DNA from: an uncultured Prevotellaceae bacterium
GTDB taxonomy: Bacteria > Bacteroidota > Bacteroidia > Bacteroidales > Bacteroidaceae
DNA: 64,000 bases
Direction of reading: 5' to 3'
Assembly: GCA_937900485.1 (NCBI GenBank)
Contig: CALCEL010000082.1
Coordinates: forward strand, 4,926 to 68,925
Part shown: positions 1 through 10,700 of the stretch, one piece after another
How positions within the stretch are numbered: position 1 is the stretch's first letter
Layout of the letters: each line of letters begins with the position of its first letter
Position numbers and translations under genes: made by a program
The notes under the pieces: generated by a model
Told to the model about the DNA's origin: nothing
Database searches by the model: none
The model's input: only the letters and a program-made list of their open reading frames with translations

Positions 1-3000
1 GAGCGAATGAGTGTATAGAGTCTGATAAACCGACAACGGCGTAAGCCTTGATTCCTGACTCTTTTGGTATTCTCACGTCGAACGGACAGATGAATGTTCC
101 ATACTTGGCAGCAGTGATCTGCATCACAACCTTAGGCTTACGAGTAAGCTCCATGTTAGAACAAATCATACTCCATGACGTGTTAGTGTTGGCGTTTCTA
201 AAGTAGATAGAGTGGTTACCCTCCTGCTCAGTCACGAATGCCTCCTCGAATATCATCGGCACGTTGTCTGTATCGGCAGCGTTGATGAGGTTCTTTAGCT
301 GCCACTCGGCGAGCACTGATCCGTCAGGATTGAGGATACCTACGTATGCACCATCAGAGATAACTCTCGTGTTCAGGTATGCACCGTACTCGAACTTCAG
401 ACGATACGGAGTACCAAGAGCACCAGTGTATTCGTCTACCTCACAACGCAGCGGCATCTCGTAGTATGCGGAGTCACCATAGTAGTACTCTGAGTACTTT
501 GATGTGCTACCTGTGATAGAACTTGCGAAACGGAAGTAAGCTACAGTTGAATACTGCTTGTTAGCCAACTTATTGTTGAAGTTCTGAACGTTCGTGTTAG
601 AATAGATTGCTGAGTTACCTGTACCTCCAGTGTAGAATCCGTCAATTCCGAGGAATGTGTCCTTGATTCTCCATGCTGTGATCTCTGGGTTCTCATCATC
701 TTCATTGTAGTAAGAGAAGTTAGGGTTGTAGATGGCGTTCGTGTCACCCATGTTTCTATGCCAGTTCTCTTTCTGCAGTCTCTGTATGTACTGGAGGATA
801 TTCTCCTGTACCTGCTTAACACCCTTTCGGTACTCTACAGCCTCGTCAAGTGCCATACGCACGTCAACGTTAGCGTATGTTGCGTACTCGTCCTGGCAGA
901 ATCCGATCGTTCTGTCCTTACCGAAGGCTATAAGCTCATCAAGTTTATCAAGCTCTTCCTGTGTGGCAGGTGTATCCTCCTCCCACCAGTAGAGGTCACG
1001 TGTCTTCTTAACGTAAGCGAACTTGAAGGCGAACCAGTTGACGTTAGTACTGTCAGAGATGTCGAACACGATACGCGCTGTGCCAGTTCCATTTGTGCAG
1101 TCCTTCTCGCGGATAATGAGAGAGTCTACTCTGTACGTTCCAGCGATGTTGTACTTACCACCCCAGTCGATGTACTGCTTACCCTTAGTGACATCCACTG
1201 TGTCTGTTGTGTTGTACTTACCATAAGCGTAGAGGTGGATACCCTTCAGCTCAGTGTCAGCTGTTGAGCCCTTCTCCATCATAGAACGAGTGAAGACTGA
1301 TACTGTGTAGAGACCTGGTTCAAGGTCAATGGCTGATGCCTCAATCGTGGCCTCCTCCAGTGGCATACCACCTGAACCGTCACGCCAGTACTCGATGAAC
1401 GGAGTAGTCATACCAGAACGGTTTCCTCCGTGGAGCTCCTGATCACCCTCGTCAGACCATGTGTTAGCGTGGAAGTTCTCATCGGCGTAAACCTCTGTGT
1501 TGCTGTTCTTCCTCTTGAGTCTCCATGCGTCGTACATATAGTAGACAACCGGATACTCCGGATAGTCTTCCTCATTGAAGCGGTCAGCTATACCATCGTT
1601 ATCATAATCCCAGTAGAATCCGTTGAAGTCTGTCTGGTAGTTGTCACCGTTGTAGTTGTTCCTGTGAAGATAAGTGTTCACGATAGTGTATGCGTCACTT
1701 GGAATGAGCGTACGCTTGTTATACTTGTCCTCAAAGTCGTCAAGTAACTTAGTGACATAGTCCTTAGCTCTTCTTGAGTATACGTTACTTGCGTTGTTGA
1801 TGTAGTTTCTTGAAGAGTCAGTTACATACTTGGCGTAAGCATAAGCGTCGGCAGAGGTCTTAGCGTTCTCGATGGCGTCAGTGAGGTCCTTAATCTCCTT
1901 AAGGTAGTTCCTCTTGTCATCGTCGATGAACAAAGCGTAAGCCTTAGCCTGTGCAATAGAGTCAGCCGCAAGCATTGGACGTGTCTCAGGCTCGAGTGTC
2001 ACAGTCAAACCATGATAAGTAAGCCTGATGTTGTCCACTGCGACGTACTGTCCAGCGTTGAGCACACCACGGAAGTTGAGTGTCAAGTCCGGCTCCTCCT
2101 CGTAGATGAGGAAGTACATCTCGTAGCTGTTCTTATCTGTAGTGATGTAGCTCATACTTGAAGAACCCGCCATGAGCCATACCTGCTCGTCAGTGAGGTT
2201 TGTGTTACTGATGAAGCTGATAGAGTAGATACCCGGACGCATACCGTCGAGAATCTGCTTCATATCGACATTCTTTGATGTAGCGTTGTAAAGGTTCTCA
2301 GCATATGCGAAGATCTTACCCTCGTTACTCCATGAAACATCGGTGCTGTAACCAGGAACGAACTGTGAGTATCCCTTAGATGTCTTCCAGCTGTTGAGGT
2401 AGTGGCTGTGGATGCTCTCGAAGTTGAAGTTACGGATTGCTCCGGTCATATCAGCTCCGTCTGTTGTCTGAGCCTTAGCGGCATCAACAAGTGCCTCCTG
2501 GGCAATCTCAATCTCAGACTCACCATCTGTGATTGTTCCGTTATTATAAGCCTCGACTACTGATGCCGCGAGAGTGAGGTACTCTGCCACACCGTCAGCG
2601 TCATAGTGCTCCTGCGCGTAAGCATAATATGTGTTTACGTTCTCGTAAACAGCAATTGACTTCTGTGCGCTCTTCAATACGGTAGCGATATCGTCAATCA
2701 TATCCTTGATCTCCTGTATCGTGTTGTCCACCGTAGCTGCGTTACCAGCGTCGAGAGCGTTCTTGAATGCCGTCTTGATATCGGCGTTCATTGGGTAGTC
2801 ATAGTACTTGGTAGCGTTCTCAATCACCGCAGCTAACTGCTGGAGATAAGTCTCTGAAGTAGTTGCTCCGAGGTAGAAGAGTTTGAAGTTATCCACCTTA
2901 TACCAAAGTCTCAGCTTCTCGTTGTTAGTCCAATCAGTTCCGTTACCACCACATGCTCCGATAGTAACTGTTCCGTCGTTGACCTCGAACTCAAGTGAGT

Positions 3001-6000
3001 CAGGAAGACCTGCAGACTTGCTTGTTGTCACCTTACCTTTATATACAAGCTCCTCTGTTGTCTGAGCAGTAAGGAACGTTGCTATTGTAGGATCTGAACC
3101 GACAACTGCAGTGAGCAGGTAACGTCCGTTCTGGAGATTCTCGATTGTCTGTGTTACGTTCAGACCAAAACCAGCGTACCATGTATTGAACAGGTAGTCA
3201 CCGTCTGAGTTCTCCATCTGATAAGTAGCGTTGTCATGAGCCGCTCTCGCACCTGTGTCGTTAGAGCCGGATACGGAGAGAGAAGATATTGTCCATCCTG
3301 TAGTACCGCTCTCAAAGCTTGGGTTATTGATGAGCAGTGTCATCTCAGAGCCCGCACCCTGGTTTCTGATAGCGCTGACATAAGTCTGGTATACCTCGTT
3401 AGTAGTGAGAGTACCCTTCTCGTAACCCTCCTCGATGTACTTGATTGAGTTAGCGTAGTAAGCCTCACCAGCCGCGTCGAGGTCCTGAGCGAGAGTAGAG
3501 TATGTGTCGAGGTCATTTGCTATGCTCTGGTAGAGAGCGATAGATGTGTTAGCGTTAGATATGGCTGCTCTAAGAGTCTTATCTGTCTCAACCACCGCAT
3601 TCTTAGAGAAATTGTCAATAGCCTCATTGAGAGCACTCTGTACAGTAGCGTTCATCTTACCTGTAGGCACTGTAGCGAGAAGCTCCTGTACTTGATCCTC
3701 AGTGTACTGGTCGTCGATATAAGTCAATCTGATGAGCTTGAAGGCGAGCCAGTTGAAGTTCCAGTTATCGAGGTCGAAACCGAACTTGAACTTACCGTCG
3801 TCGATGACGAACTCTACCTCGTACCATGCGTACCATGCCTTGCTCTGTGGGTTGTTACCCTGAACATAGCTTGTTGTACTTACCACGTCGTTACAATAGA
3901 ATGTCATACCCTCAGGCTCTGCTGTATCTGGTGATGTCTCACGCATACGGCAGTAGATTTGAATCTTATAACGTCCTGTTCTATATCCAGTCTCCTCATC
4001 ATGCTGAACGAGGATATGGTTGTAGTAGTTTGAGCTGTACTTGAAGTTGTAGAGCTCGGCGAATGGCACAGTCATCGCAGAACCATCACCACCGTTTCCT
4101 GACAGGTTGTCATCTGCCTCCACTGACCAGTTGTTAACATGGAGTGAGAGGTCTTCGATGAGAGTCTGGTCGTCTGCGTTGTAGAGGTTCCAGCCGATAG
4201 GTGTCTGTCTCGGGTACACAGAAGTATTCCAACCGTTAGCGTTGAAAGACATTCCGTTACCACAGTCGTTATTGACGATGGCTTCAGTCATCTCAGTGTT
4301 TGGAGTACTCTGCTGCTTGATAGAAGAGATATAGTACTCCTCGATTTTCTCGAGCTCTTCAGTACCGTCAGTGATAGTACCGCTGTTGATAGCCTCAGTG
4401 ATGTCGGTAGCGAGATCGTTGAAGAAAGACTCACCATCACTATCAAGGTCTTGAGCCTTAGTAACATATTCGATGATGCTGTCGTAGACACCTACAGACT
4501 CCTCAACCTTCTTGAGTGTAGCCTCAAGTTCGTCGATGAGGTCATTGAGGTCGTCGATGTCAGTCATGCTTGAGTTGTTGTTGACCACGCTCTGTCCCTT
4601 AGAGAATGCCTGGAGGAGCAGACTCTGCACCTCGTAGTGCATCTTCTTATTACGGTAAGAGTTCAAGTCCTGAGTAAGACTCGTGATCTTATCGTAGTAT
4701 GTAGACAAGTCGAGCGGACCGTTGTACACGAGCGTGAAGTTATCACACTTATACCAGTTTCCGTTTGCGTCGAAGCTGATAATCATGTCTCCAGCCTTAG
4801 TCTGGTTGAAGTCGAGTTGAACGAGCACACCGTAAGTCTTACCGCTGGCGTGTGAAGACGCTGTGGCGAAGTTATCGTTTGCTCTGAGGTAGAAAGTCTG
4901 GTTAGCGTCTGTAGCACCCATAGCAGTGAGAGTGTAGCTACCAGCCTTCATGTTACCGAGCACCTGCTTGATGGTGTGTCCATATGACCATATGTTGAAC
5001 ACGTTGTTTCCGTGTCCGGCGTATCCGTTAGGAACAGCGTATGTAGCATTGCTGAGAGCAGCCACACGCATATCGCTTGCTGAGCTTGAAGACCAGTCAA
5101 CGACTTCCCATCCGTAGACGTAGCCGTAAGACTGCTCACGCTCGAATGATGGGTTAACGATGGCAGCTGTCATGTCTGTGCCTTCTGTTGTCTGCGCCTT
5201 CACAGCCTCACGGTATCCATCCTCGATGTCATCGAGTGACACGAGAGTAGCGTTCTCGTAGAGAGTAGTAAAGTTGTAAGAGTTCCACTTATCCTGTCCG
5301 TCCTGATCGAGTTCGCTGATTAAGTCAGGGTAAGTGTTAGTAAGAGCGTCAGCTATCTGCTTATAGTTAGAGATAGACGTCTTAGCGTTAGTGATTGCCT
5401 CATTGATGAGAGAGATGAGGTTGTTGTATCCAGTCTCACTTTCCTCCTCAACGCTTGTGTTGATTGCAGTCTTGAGAGCATCGAGCACATCCTTGTTCAT
5501 ATCCTCGTAAGTGAGGTCAGTGGCAGTCTCGACAACACTCTCGTATTTTTCCTTGATGGCCTTGAGCTCATCGGCTGCCGGTCCGAGGTACACGAGCTGA
5601 ATGTTATCCCAGATTGACCATGTGTCGGAGCGGTCGCACTCAAAACCAACAGTCATCTTGTGGTCGTAGATAGTCACCTGAATTGGTGAGACGAGATAGT
5701 TAGTGGCGTTGTTGAACGTCGTTGACATCTCGGCCATAGTGTACTCACCGTTCTCCATTCTGTCAGATCTTGAAGAAACGTTGAAGGCAGAAGTCTGCTT
5801 CTCATCGCTTGCAGTCACATACAGGTAAGGCAGGTCTACTCCAGTCTTTGTGTATTCGCAGACGCTGGCCTGAACTGTCACGCTGTAAATACCGTTAGGC
5901 AGGTCACTGATAGTCTGGTAGAAATTGAATGTCGCTCTCCAAGACTCACAGCAGTAGTTGAGTGCAAGACCGTTGATGTTCTTGTTTGAGGAACTGATGT

Positions 6001-6694
6001 TCCACCATGAACCTGAAGTTGTCACTGAGCTGTTACGGAGCACAGAGAAGTCTGGGTCATTGACGAGTGACGTAGCGTAGAGAGGATTAGAGCTTGTTGC
6101 TGTATTCCTCAGGTAGCTGATAAGTTCTTCCCTTGTGAACAGTCTCCACACACCGTCGATGGTCAGTTTCTTGTAGCCGTAGACGTAGTCCTGACCAGAA
6201 GAGACGTTAGAGCGCTGTCCTGAGTTAGTCAGGTAGACGCTACTCTCCTCGTAGTCGGTGAACTGAATCTTGTAGTAGTTGGCGTTCTCGTCGAGGACGA
6301 CGTCTGTCTCCTCTGGGAGCAGTGCAGCCACATCGGCGTAGGCAACCGTCTGGAAGTGGAATCCTCCAGTCGGAGTCTCGGCGTTGACATACATGTACTC
6401 AGGGTTGTCCACCTCGTCAGCCGAGTAACCAACAAACTTGCTGGTCTCTGACTTCAGAGAGGCGTCCTTCATCGTGTACGCCGCAAGATCACTATCCCAT
6501 GTCAACGTCATCGGCTCACCGCCTCTCTTCAGAGAAAGCTGCGTACCGTTTTTGTTGGCACCCGCAAGGTATGTACCGCTGGCGACGTTGAGGATGTAGT
6601 AGCTACCACCGTCCAAATCTTGCGCCAAGGCACTTCCCCACATGCTGAACGCAGCCATAGCCACAGTCAACATTTTGAGTAGATTTCTTTTCAT
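1..6694 (-). CDS. Giant modular secreted surface protein, 3' end outside window
   Basis: The reading frame is open from an ATG at 6694 down to base 1, so at least 2231 residues are present and the stop lies to the left. A signal peptide is visible (MKRNLLKML, hydrophobic stretch, cleavage near SALAQ). Residues about 26-170 form a ricin/trefoil-like start domain (SYYILNVASGTYLAGAN). Then seven modules follow, each a jelly-roll-like domain opening with NPSFE...GW or a variant and usually closing with DNxxLxYxG, separated by helical A..SI..Y spacers; they begin near residues 208, 505, 801, 1115, 1411, 1681 and 1985. The last visible part (ITAAKYGTFICPFD, about 2193) resembles the closing domain of Bacteroidales surface proteins, so little is probably missing. 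Exported, probably cell-surface; the jelly-rolls suggest carbohydrate binding, but no catalytic domain is recognised. It is divergent from a related protein at 7764. Confidence 0.85.
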   Translation of the reverse strand, partial: MKRNLLKMLTVAMAAFSMWGSALAQDLDGGSYYILNVASGTYLAGANKNGTQLSLKRGGEPMTLTWDSDLAAYTMKDASLKSETSKFVGYSADEVDNPEYMYVNAETPTGGFHFQTVAYADVAALLPEETDVVLDENANYYKIQFTDYEESSVYLTNSGQRSNVSSGQDYVYGYKKLTIDGVWRLFTREELISYLRNTATSSNPLYATSLVNDPDFSVLRNSSVTTSGSWWNISSSNKNINGLALNYCCESWRATFNFYQTISDLPNGIYSVTVQASVCEYTKTGVDLPYLYVTASDEKQTSAFNVSSRSDRMENGEYTMAEMSTTFNNATNYLVSPIQVTIYDHKMTVGFECDRSDTWSIWDNIQLVYLGPAADELKAIKEKYESVVETATDLTYEDMNKDVLDALKTAINTSVEEESETGYNNLISLINEAITNAKTSISNYKQIADALTNTYPDLISELDQDGQDKWNSYNFTTLYENATLVSLDDIEDGYREAVKAQTTEGTDMTAAIVNPSFEREQSYGYVYGWEVVDWSSSSASDMRVAALSNATYAVPNGYAGHGNNVFNIWSYGHTIKQVLGNMKAGSYTLTAMGATDANQTFYLRANDNFATASSHASGKTYGVLVQLDFNQTKAGDMIISFDANGNWYKCDNFTLVYNGPLDLSTYYDKITSLTQDLNSYRNKKMHYEVQSLLLQAFSKGQSVVNNNSSMTDIDDLNDLIDELEATLKKVEESVGVYDSIIEYVTKAQDLDSDGESFFNDLATDITEAINSGTITDGTEELEKIEEYYISSIKQQSTPNTEMTEAIVNNDCGNGMSFNANGWNTSVYPRQTPIGWNLYNADDQTLIEDLSLHVNNWSVEADDNLSGNGGDGSAMTVPFAELYNFKYSSNYYNHILVQHDEETGYRTGRYKIQIYCRMRETSPDTAEPEGMTFYCNDVVSTTSYVQGNNPQSKAWYAWYEVEFVIDDGKFKFGFDLDNWNFNWLAFKLIRLTYIDDQYTEDQVQELLATVPTGKMNATVQSALNEAIDNFSKNAVVETDKTLRAAISNANTSIALYQSIANDLDTYSTLAQDLDAAGEAYYANSIKYIEEGYEKGTLTTNEVYQTYVSAIRNQGAGSEMTLLINNPSFESGTTGWTISSLSVSGSNDTGARAAHDNATYQMENSDGDYLFNTWYAGFGLNVTQTIENLQNGRYLLTAVVGSDPTIATFLTAQTTEELVYKGKVTTSKSAGLPDSLEFEVNDGTVTIGACGGNGTDWTNNEKLRLWYKVDNFKLFYLGATTSETYLQQLAAVIENATKYYDYPMNADIKTAFKNALDAGNAATVDNTIQEIKDMIDDIATVLKSAQKSIAVYENVNTYYAYAQEHYDADGVAEYLTLAASVVEAYNNGTITDGESEIEIAQEALVDAAKAQTTDGADMTGAIRNFNFESIHSHYLNSWKTSKGYSQFVPGYSTDVSWSNEGKIFAYAENLYNATSKNVDMKQILDGMRPGIYSISFISNTNLTDEQVWLMAGSSSMSYITTDKNSYEMYFLIYEEEPDLTLNFRGVLNAGQYVAVDNIRLTYHGLTVTLEPETRPMLAADSIAQAKAYALFIDDDKRNYLKEIKDLTDAIENAKTSADAYAYAKYVTDSSRNYINNASNVYSRRAKDYVTKLLDDFEDKYNKRTLIPSDAYTIVNTYLHRNNYNGDNYQTDFNGFYWDYDNDGIADRFNEEDYPEYPVVYYMYDAWRLKRKNSNTEVYADENFHANTWSDEGDQELHGGNRSGMTTPFIEYWRDGSGGMPLEEATIEASAIDLEPGLYTVSVFTRSMMEKGSTADTELKGIHLYAYGKYNTTDTVDVTKGKQYIDWGGKYNIAGTYRVDSLIIREKDCTNGTGTARIVFDISDSTNVNWFAFKFAYVKKTRDLYWWEEDTPATQEELDKLDELIAFGKDRTIGFCQDEYATYANVDVRMALDEAVEYRKGVKQVQENILQYIQRLQKENWHRNMGDTNAIYNPNFSYYNEDDENPEITAWRIKDTFLGIDGFYTGGTGNSAIYSNTNVQNFNNKLANKQYSTVAYFRFASSITGSTSKYSEYYYGDSAYYEMPLRCEVDEYTGALGTPYRLKFEYGAYLNTRVISDGAYVGILNPDGSVLAEWQLKNLINAADTDNVPMIFEEAFVTEQEGNHSIYFRNANTNTSWSMICSNMELTRKPKVVMQITAAKYGTFICPFDVRIPKESGIKAYAVVGLSDSIHSFA

Positions 6695-6892
6695 TTTTTG
6701 AAACAATTATTTATTTATTTAACATTTTTCATCCATCAACTTTAACTGGCAATGATAAATAAATCACACCATATTTCCCAATTCATTCATTCTTATCCTT
6801 TTTCGCTGTGTTTATAAGTTAACCTATTCTTCCCACCAATCTTCTCGTCCCCTTTTTTACGTATGGAGACAATACGCCCATGTATTTGGGGA

Positions 6893-6900
6893 CAAAGTTA
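6893..6900 (-). promoter_or_regulatory. Candidate -7 box for the giant surface protein
   Basis: Read on the minus strand this is TAACTTTG, matching the Bacteroidetes -7 consensus TAnnTTTG. No clear TTTG lies 19-21 bp upstream. Transcription would begin near 6886, giving a long, roughly 190-nt leader before the ATG at 6694. Confidence 0.45.
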
Positions 6901-7136
6901 CTTTTTTTGCTTTATTTCACATTATAAACTTGTGGAATTTTGTTTTTTTTGTGTAGTAAAGTGTAAAAAAAGTCAAAAAAAGTAAGATAGAGTTTACAAA
7001 AAAGGCCTCAGCCCGCAAAATGCAAACTCGACATTACATCAGTGAGGAGTACAGACAAGACCTTCAAAGACAGTCTTAAAAAATCAACATTTCAGTCCTA
7101 ATATACGTAAAGTCGCACATAAAACCTATATTTTTT

Positions 7137-7191
7137 ACGTCAAAAAATTACTATTTTTTCACGTCAACTCAGGTCCGTAATTTCACGTCAA
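7137..7191. repeat. Three ACGTCAA direct repeats with 24-bp period
   Basis: ACGTCAA occurs at 7137-7143, 7161-7167 and 7185-7191, each preceded by T-rich sequence (TTT or TTC). The spacing is exactly 24 bp twice, while the bases between are unrelated. That pattern fits binding sites on a similar helix face better than a duplicated segment. The regulator is unknown. Confidence 0.4.
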
Positions 7192-7763
7192 CATTTCGTC
7201 ATTCATTTTCGGCGAGCAGAGTGTGAGAATAAAGACTCCAGACAAGCCACTGTTGTCAACGAATATCACATTTGCAGTAAAAAAGTGTCGTGAAGATGAA
7301 AAATGAAGTTGAAAAACGCTAAAAACATGAGAACATTATAATTGCGTCGCGAAAAATCTTAACTTCGCGTATGAAATGAGATAATCTTACGTTAGTGTAT
7401 ATTCTACAATCTTAATTTTTAGAACATGCCTTAGTTATTCGGAACAATCCCGAACATTCGAGCATCATTCTGACAGTAGGAGTGCGGATCGTGACCTGCG
7501 TCACACCTCCAGACTTCCCGACTCTTATGATGAGCTGGCGCTTGCGGCGTCTGTATGTTCCGTATATTGTCTCATGTGTGTTGATATGTTGTCACAGTCC
7601 AATCCTTAGACCTTAGAGCAGAGCTGTGGCAGGCTTGTGAAGAAATACATATTTCCCAATTATATATAGACAAAACATTTGGTCCGTAGAAAGTGAGGAC
7701 CCAGTATCATTAGAAAGAAGAAAAATAAGTACATAACGAGAGATAATACATCAAAAAAACAGT

Positions 7764-10700
7764 ATGAATAAATTTACTCTTTTTGCTATGTCTTTGTGCG
7801 TCAGTAACATCGCAAGCGCACAATGGACAAAGCCATCAGCTCCGACGAGCATACCTCTTGTCACCAGCTCCGAGTGTTACCTTTACAACATCGGTGCTGA
7901 CGGTTTCCTGGTAGGTGCCAACGACTATGGCACGAGGGCAAGCGTGAGCCAGACCAGCGGTTACAAGGTGTATCTTGAGCCGTACACCGCTGAAGATGTG
8001 TGGGACGGCTCGTCTTACTACATCACCGACTCTGTGAAAACTGGCTGGATGTCTGGTAAGTTAGGTTATATGTTCATCGATGACCTTGAGTCCATCTTCG
8101 TTGACAACACAAAGGACGGAAAAAAGAACAACCGTTACACATTCGAGGAGCAGGAGGACGGCACGTACAAGATAGGGTTGTCCGCCACCAACGCTGACTA
8201 CAATTCAGTGAACTACGAGGGAGCGTACCTTGGTCTCATTCCTGAGAAAGCCGACACGAGGATTTACGTCTGCGACCCGTCAACATACACTGAGGACGCC
8301 GGCTATGACTTCTCAACCTTCAACCTCACATGGCAGTTTGTGGATAAAAGCGAGTATGAGAGATATGTCAGCGAGGTGACACTTTACAACTCAGCGATGT
8401 CACTCTCCGAGGCTATAGAGAAAGCCAAGAACACAGACGGTGTGTCCGAACAGTGCATTGAGAGAGCTGAGCTCGTGTACGTCGACACAGAGTCACCAGT
8501 TGAGTTGCTCGACTCCATGACGACAGACCTGAACGACAGCATCAGCATGGCGGTCATCACGAAAGCCACGGTGAGCAGTCCTGTCGAGATTCTCTCCGTG
8601 CTCGGAACCGTAGAGCAGACATTCACTGACGGCAGCACTTCAGGGTGGACCATGGCCACCAACGCCACGAACAAACAAGCCAGCAACGCCAACAACGCCA
8701 AGGAGCCACTGTTGACAGGCAACCATCTGGAGAACTGGAGCAGCGGAGCATTCGGAACAGGTAAGGTATATGCCCTGCTCGGCGGAGTGCCTAACGGTGT
8801 ATACAAGCTGTCATCATTAGCGTTCACGTCCAAGGTGGGAGCCACATACCTCTACGCCGGTTCAGAGAAGACACTGGTACAGACCACGTACATCGACTCA
8901 AAGAAACCGACAGAAGTGATGACAGTCGTGGACAACGACTCAATAGAGTTTGGCCTCAGCGTTGAGGAGAACGGTACGAACTGGATCGGACTGGACAACG
9001 TATACCTATATTATATGGGTGCTGAGGCAGACTCATACAAGGCATTCGTCGACACAAAGATCGGTTCGGTGAATGACTATGAGGATATGGTGGAAACCCA
9101 GACTCTCAAATACTACTACCGCGACGACTACGACAAATATGTTGAGGCCAAAAAAGCTCTCATGGCATCCAAGACCATGAACGACATCACGTCAAACATC
9201 GAGATATTCAACGAGACATACGAGGCACTCACTGAGAACATCGAGGCCTACGCCGCTTACGCCAAGTTATATAAGGAGGCAAGCGACTGGGTTAACTCCA
9301 TCTCAAGCGGCTCAGAGGCAGCCGACTTACTTGCCGACTATGTCGAGGCATATGAGGAGGAGGGATTCAACGGTAACAACGGTGCCGCTTACATCCTTTC
9401 CAACGGTTCACTCGACACTGACGACATCAAGTCTGAGACAGAGTATCTCGACAAGATTTACAAAGACGCCGTAGCCACAGGCATGAGCAACGGTGATGAC
9501 TGCACGTCACTGCTCAAGAACCCTAACTTCGCCGAGGACGGCGGATGGGCGTCCACTGTTGGTCCTACATGGCCAGAGGGTGCCGCTGACGAGAACGGCA
9601 ACATCACATACCCTGTCTTCCAGGCTTGGAACATGATATGCGACATCTACCAGGAGGTCACAGGACTTCAGAACGGTATCTACGAGCTCAACATGCAGGC
9701 TGCGTTCCGTCCGGGTAACGAGTACACAGAGGAGAACATAGCTCTCGCCAACGCCTGTGCTTATGTCAACTCATACGAGAAGCCAGTGACATGCGTATCT
9801 TTCTCTGGCGCTGACTCCGCATCCGTATACTTCTCAGAGGGTAAGTACCCTGTCAAGGTCTACGGACTCGTGACAGACGGCACACTCAAGGTAGGTATCA
9901 CAAACAAGGTACGTAACGTTGAGGGCTGCGCTCTGTGGGGAGGCGGTGTCAAACTGATTTTCCGCGCCATGGACAACGACGTGCTCAGCGAGCTTATCGA
10001 GGAGCTTATGCCTACAGCCAAGGAGCTGCTGACAAGCTACTGCGGTGAGACAGAGATCGACGTGTTACAGTACGCCATCGATAACGTGGACGAGGACGAC
10101 CTCTACAACTCACTCATCGACTTGAAGAACGCTGTCGAGGAGGTGGAGAGAGGAGTACAGCTCTATTACGACTTCTACTCTGCCATCAACACTCTCAACC
10201 AGACCCTCAGCAATTCCAATGTAGACAACTCATTCAAACGTGAGATAAGAGACATCGTCACTAAGTACTCTGACGCCCTCAACGCCATGACATACTCCAA
10301 CCAAGATGTCGAGGCAGCCATTGAGAACATCAATGAGTTGATCGTAAAGGTCAAGATGGAGAACATGTCACAGACAGTCAGCGACGAGCCTGTCGACTAC
10401 ACTTCTGTCATCGTCAACGCCAACTTCGACCCTAACATGGGTAGCAAGAGTGAGACACGTATCGACGGATGGACGACGACAGCCATGAACGGATACAAGG
10501 AGAACTCAGTGTCATACAACCGCGCGGCCTTCGAGCTTAGCCAGAAGATCTCCGGTCTGCCAGCAGGCGACTACATGGTCAAGGTTCACTCTTTCTACCG
10601 CGCCGGCTACTACGACGAGGAGCTGAGCTACATCGCCAACGGCACTGAGACACACCTCACCACACTCTACGCTCAGACATCCGACAGCACATACACCACA

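Larger units (their letters stand above)
6695..7763. other. AT-rich spacer between divergent surface-protein genes
   Basis: This 1.07-kb stretch has no credible ORF on either strand. It holds the left gene's candidate -7 box, long A and T runs, and three ACGTCAA heptamers at exact 24-bp spacing (7137-7191). I found no clean TAnnTTTG box for the rightward gene. The length is unusual for this otherwise compact window and suggests shared regulation of the two genes. Confidence 0.6.

Noticed and set aside
758..1267. A 169-codon open frame on the plus strand inside the giant surface gene
   Set aside because: It runs antisense in matching codon phase to the minus-strand frame, which is open over the whole region and encodes recognisable repeated domains.
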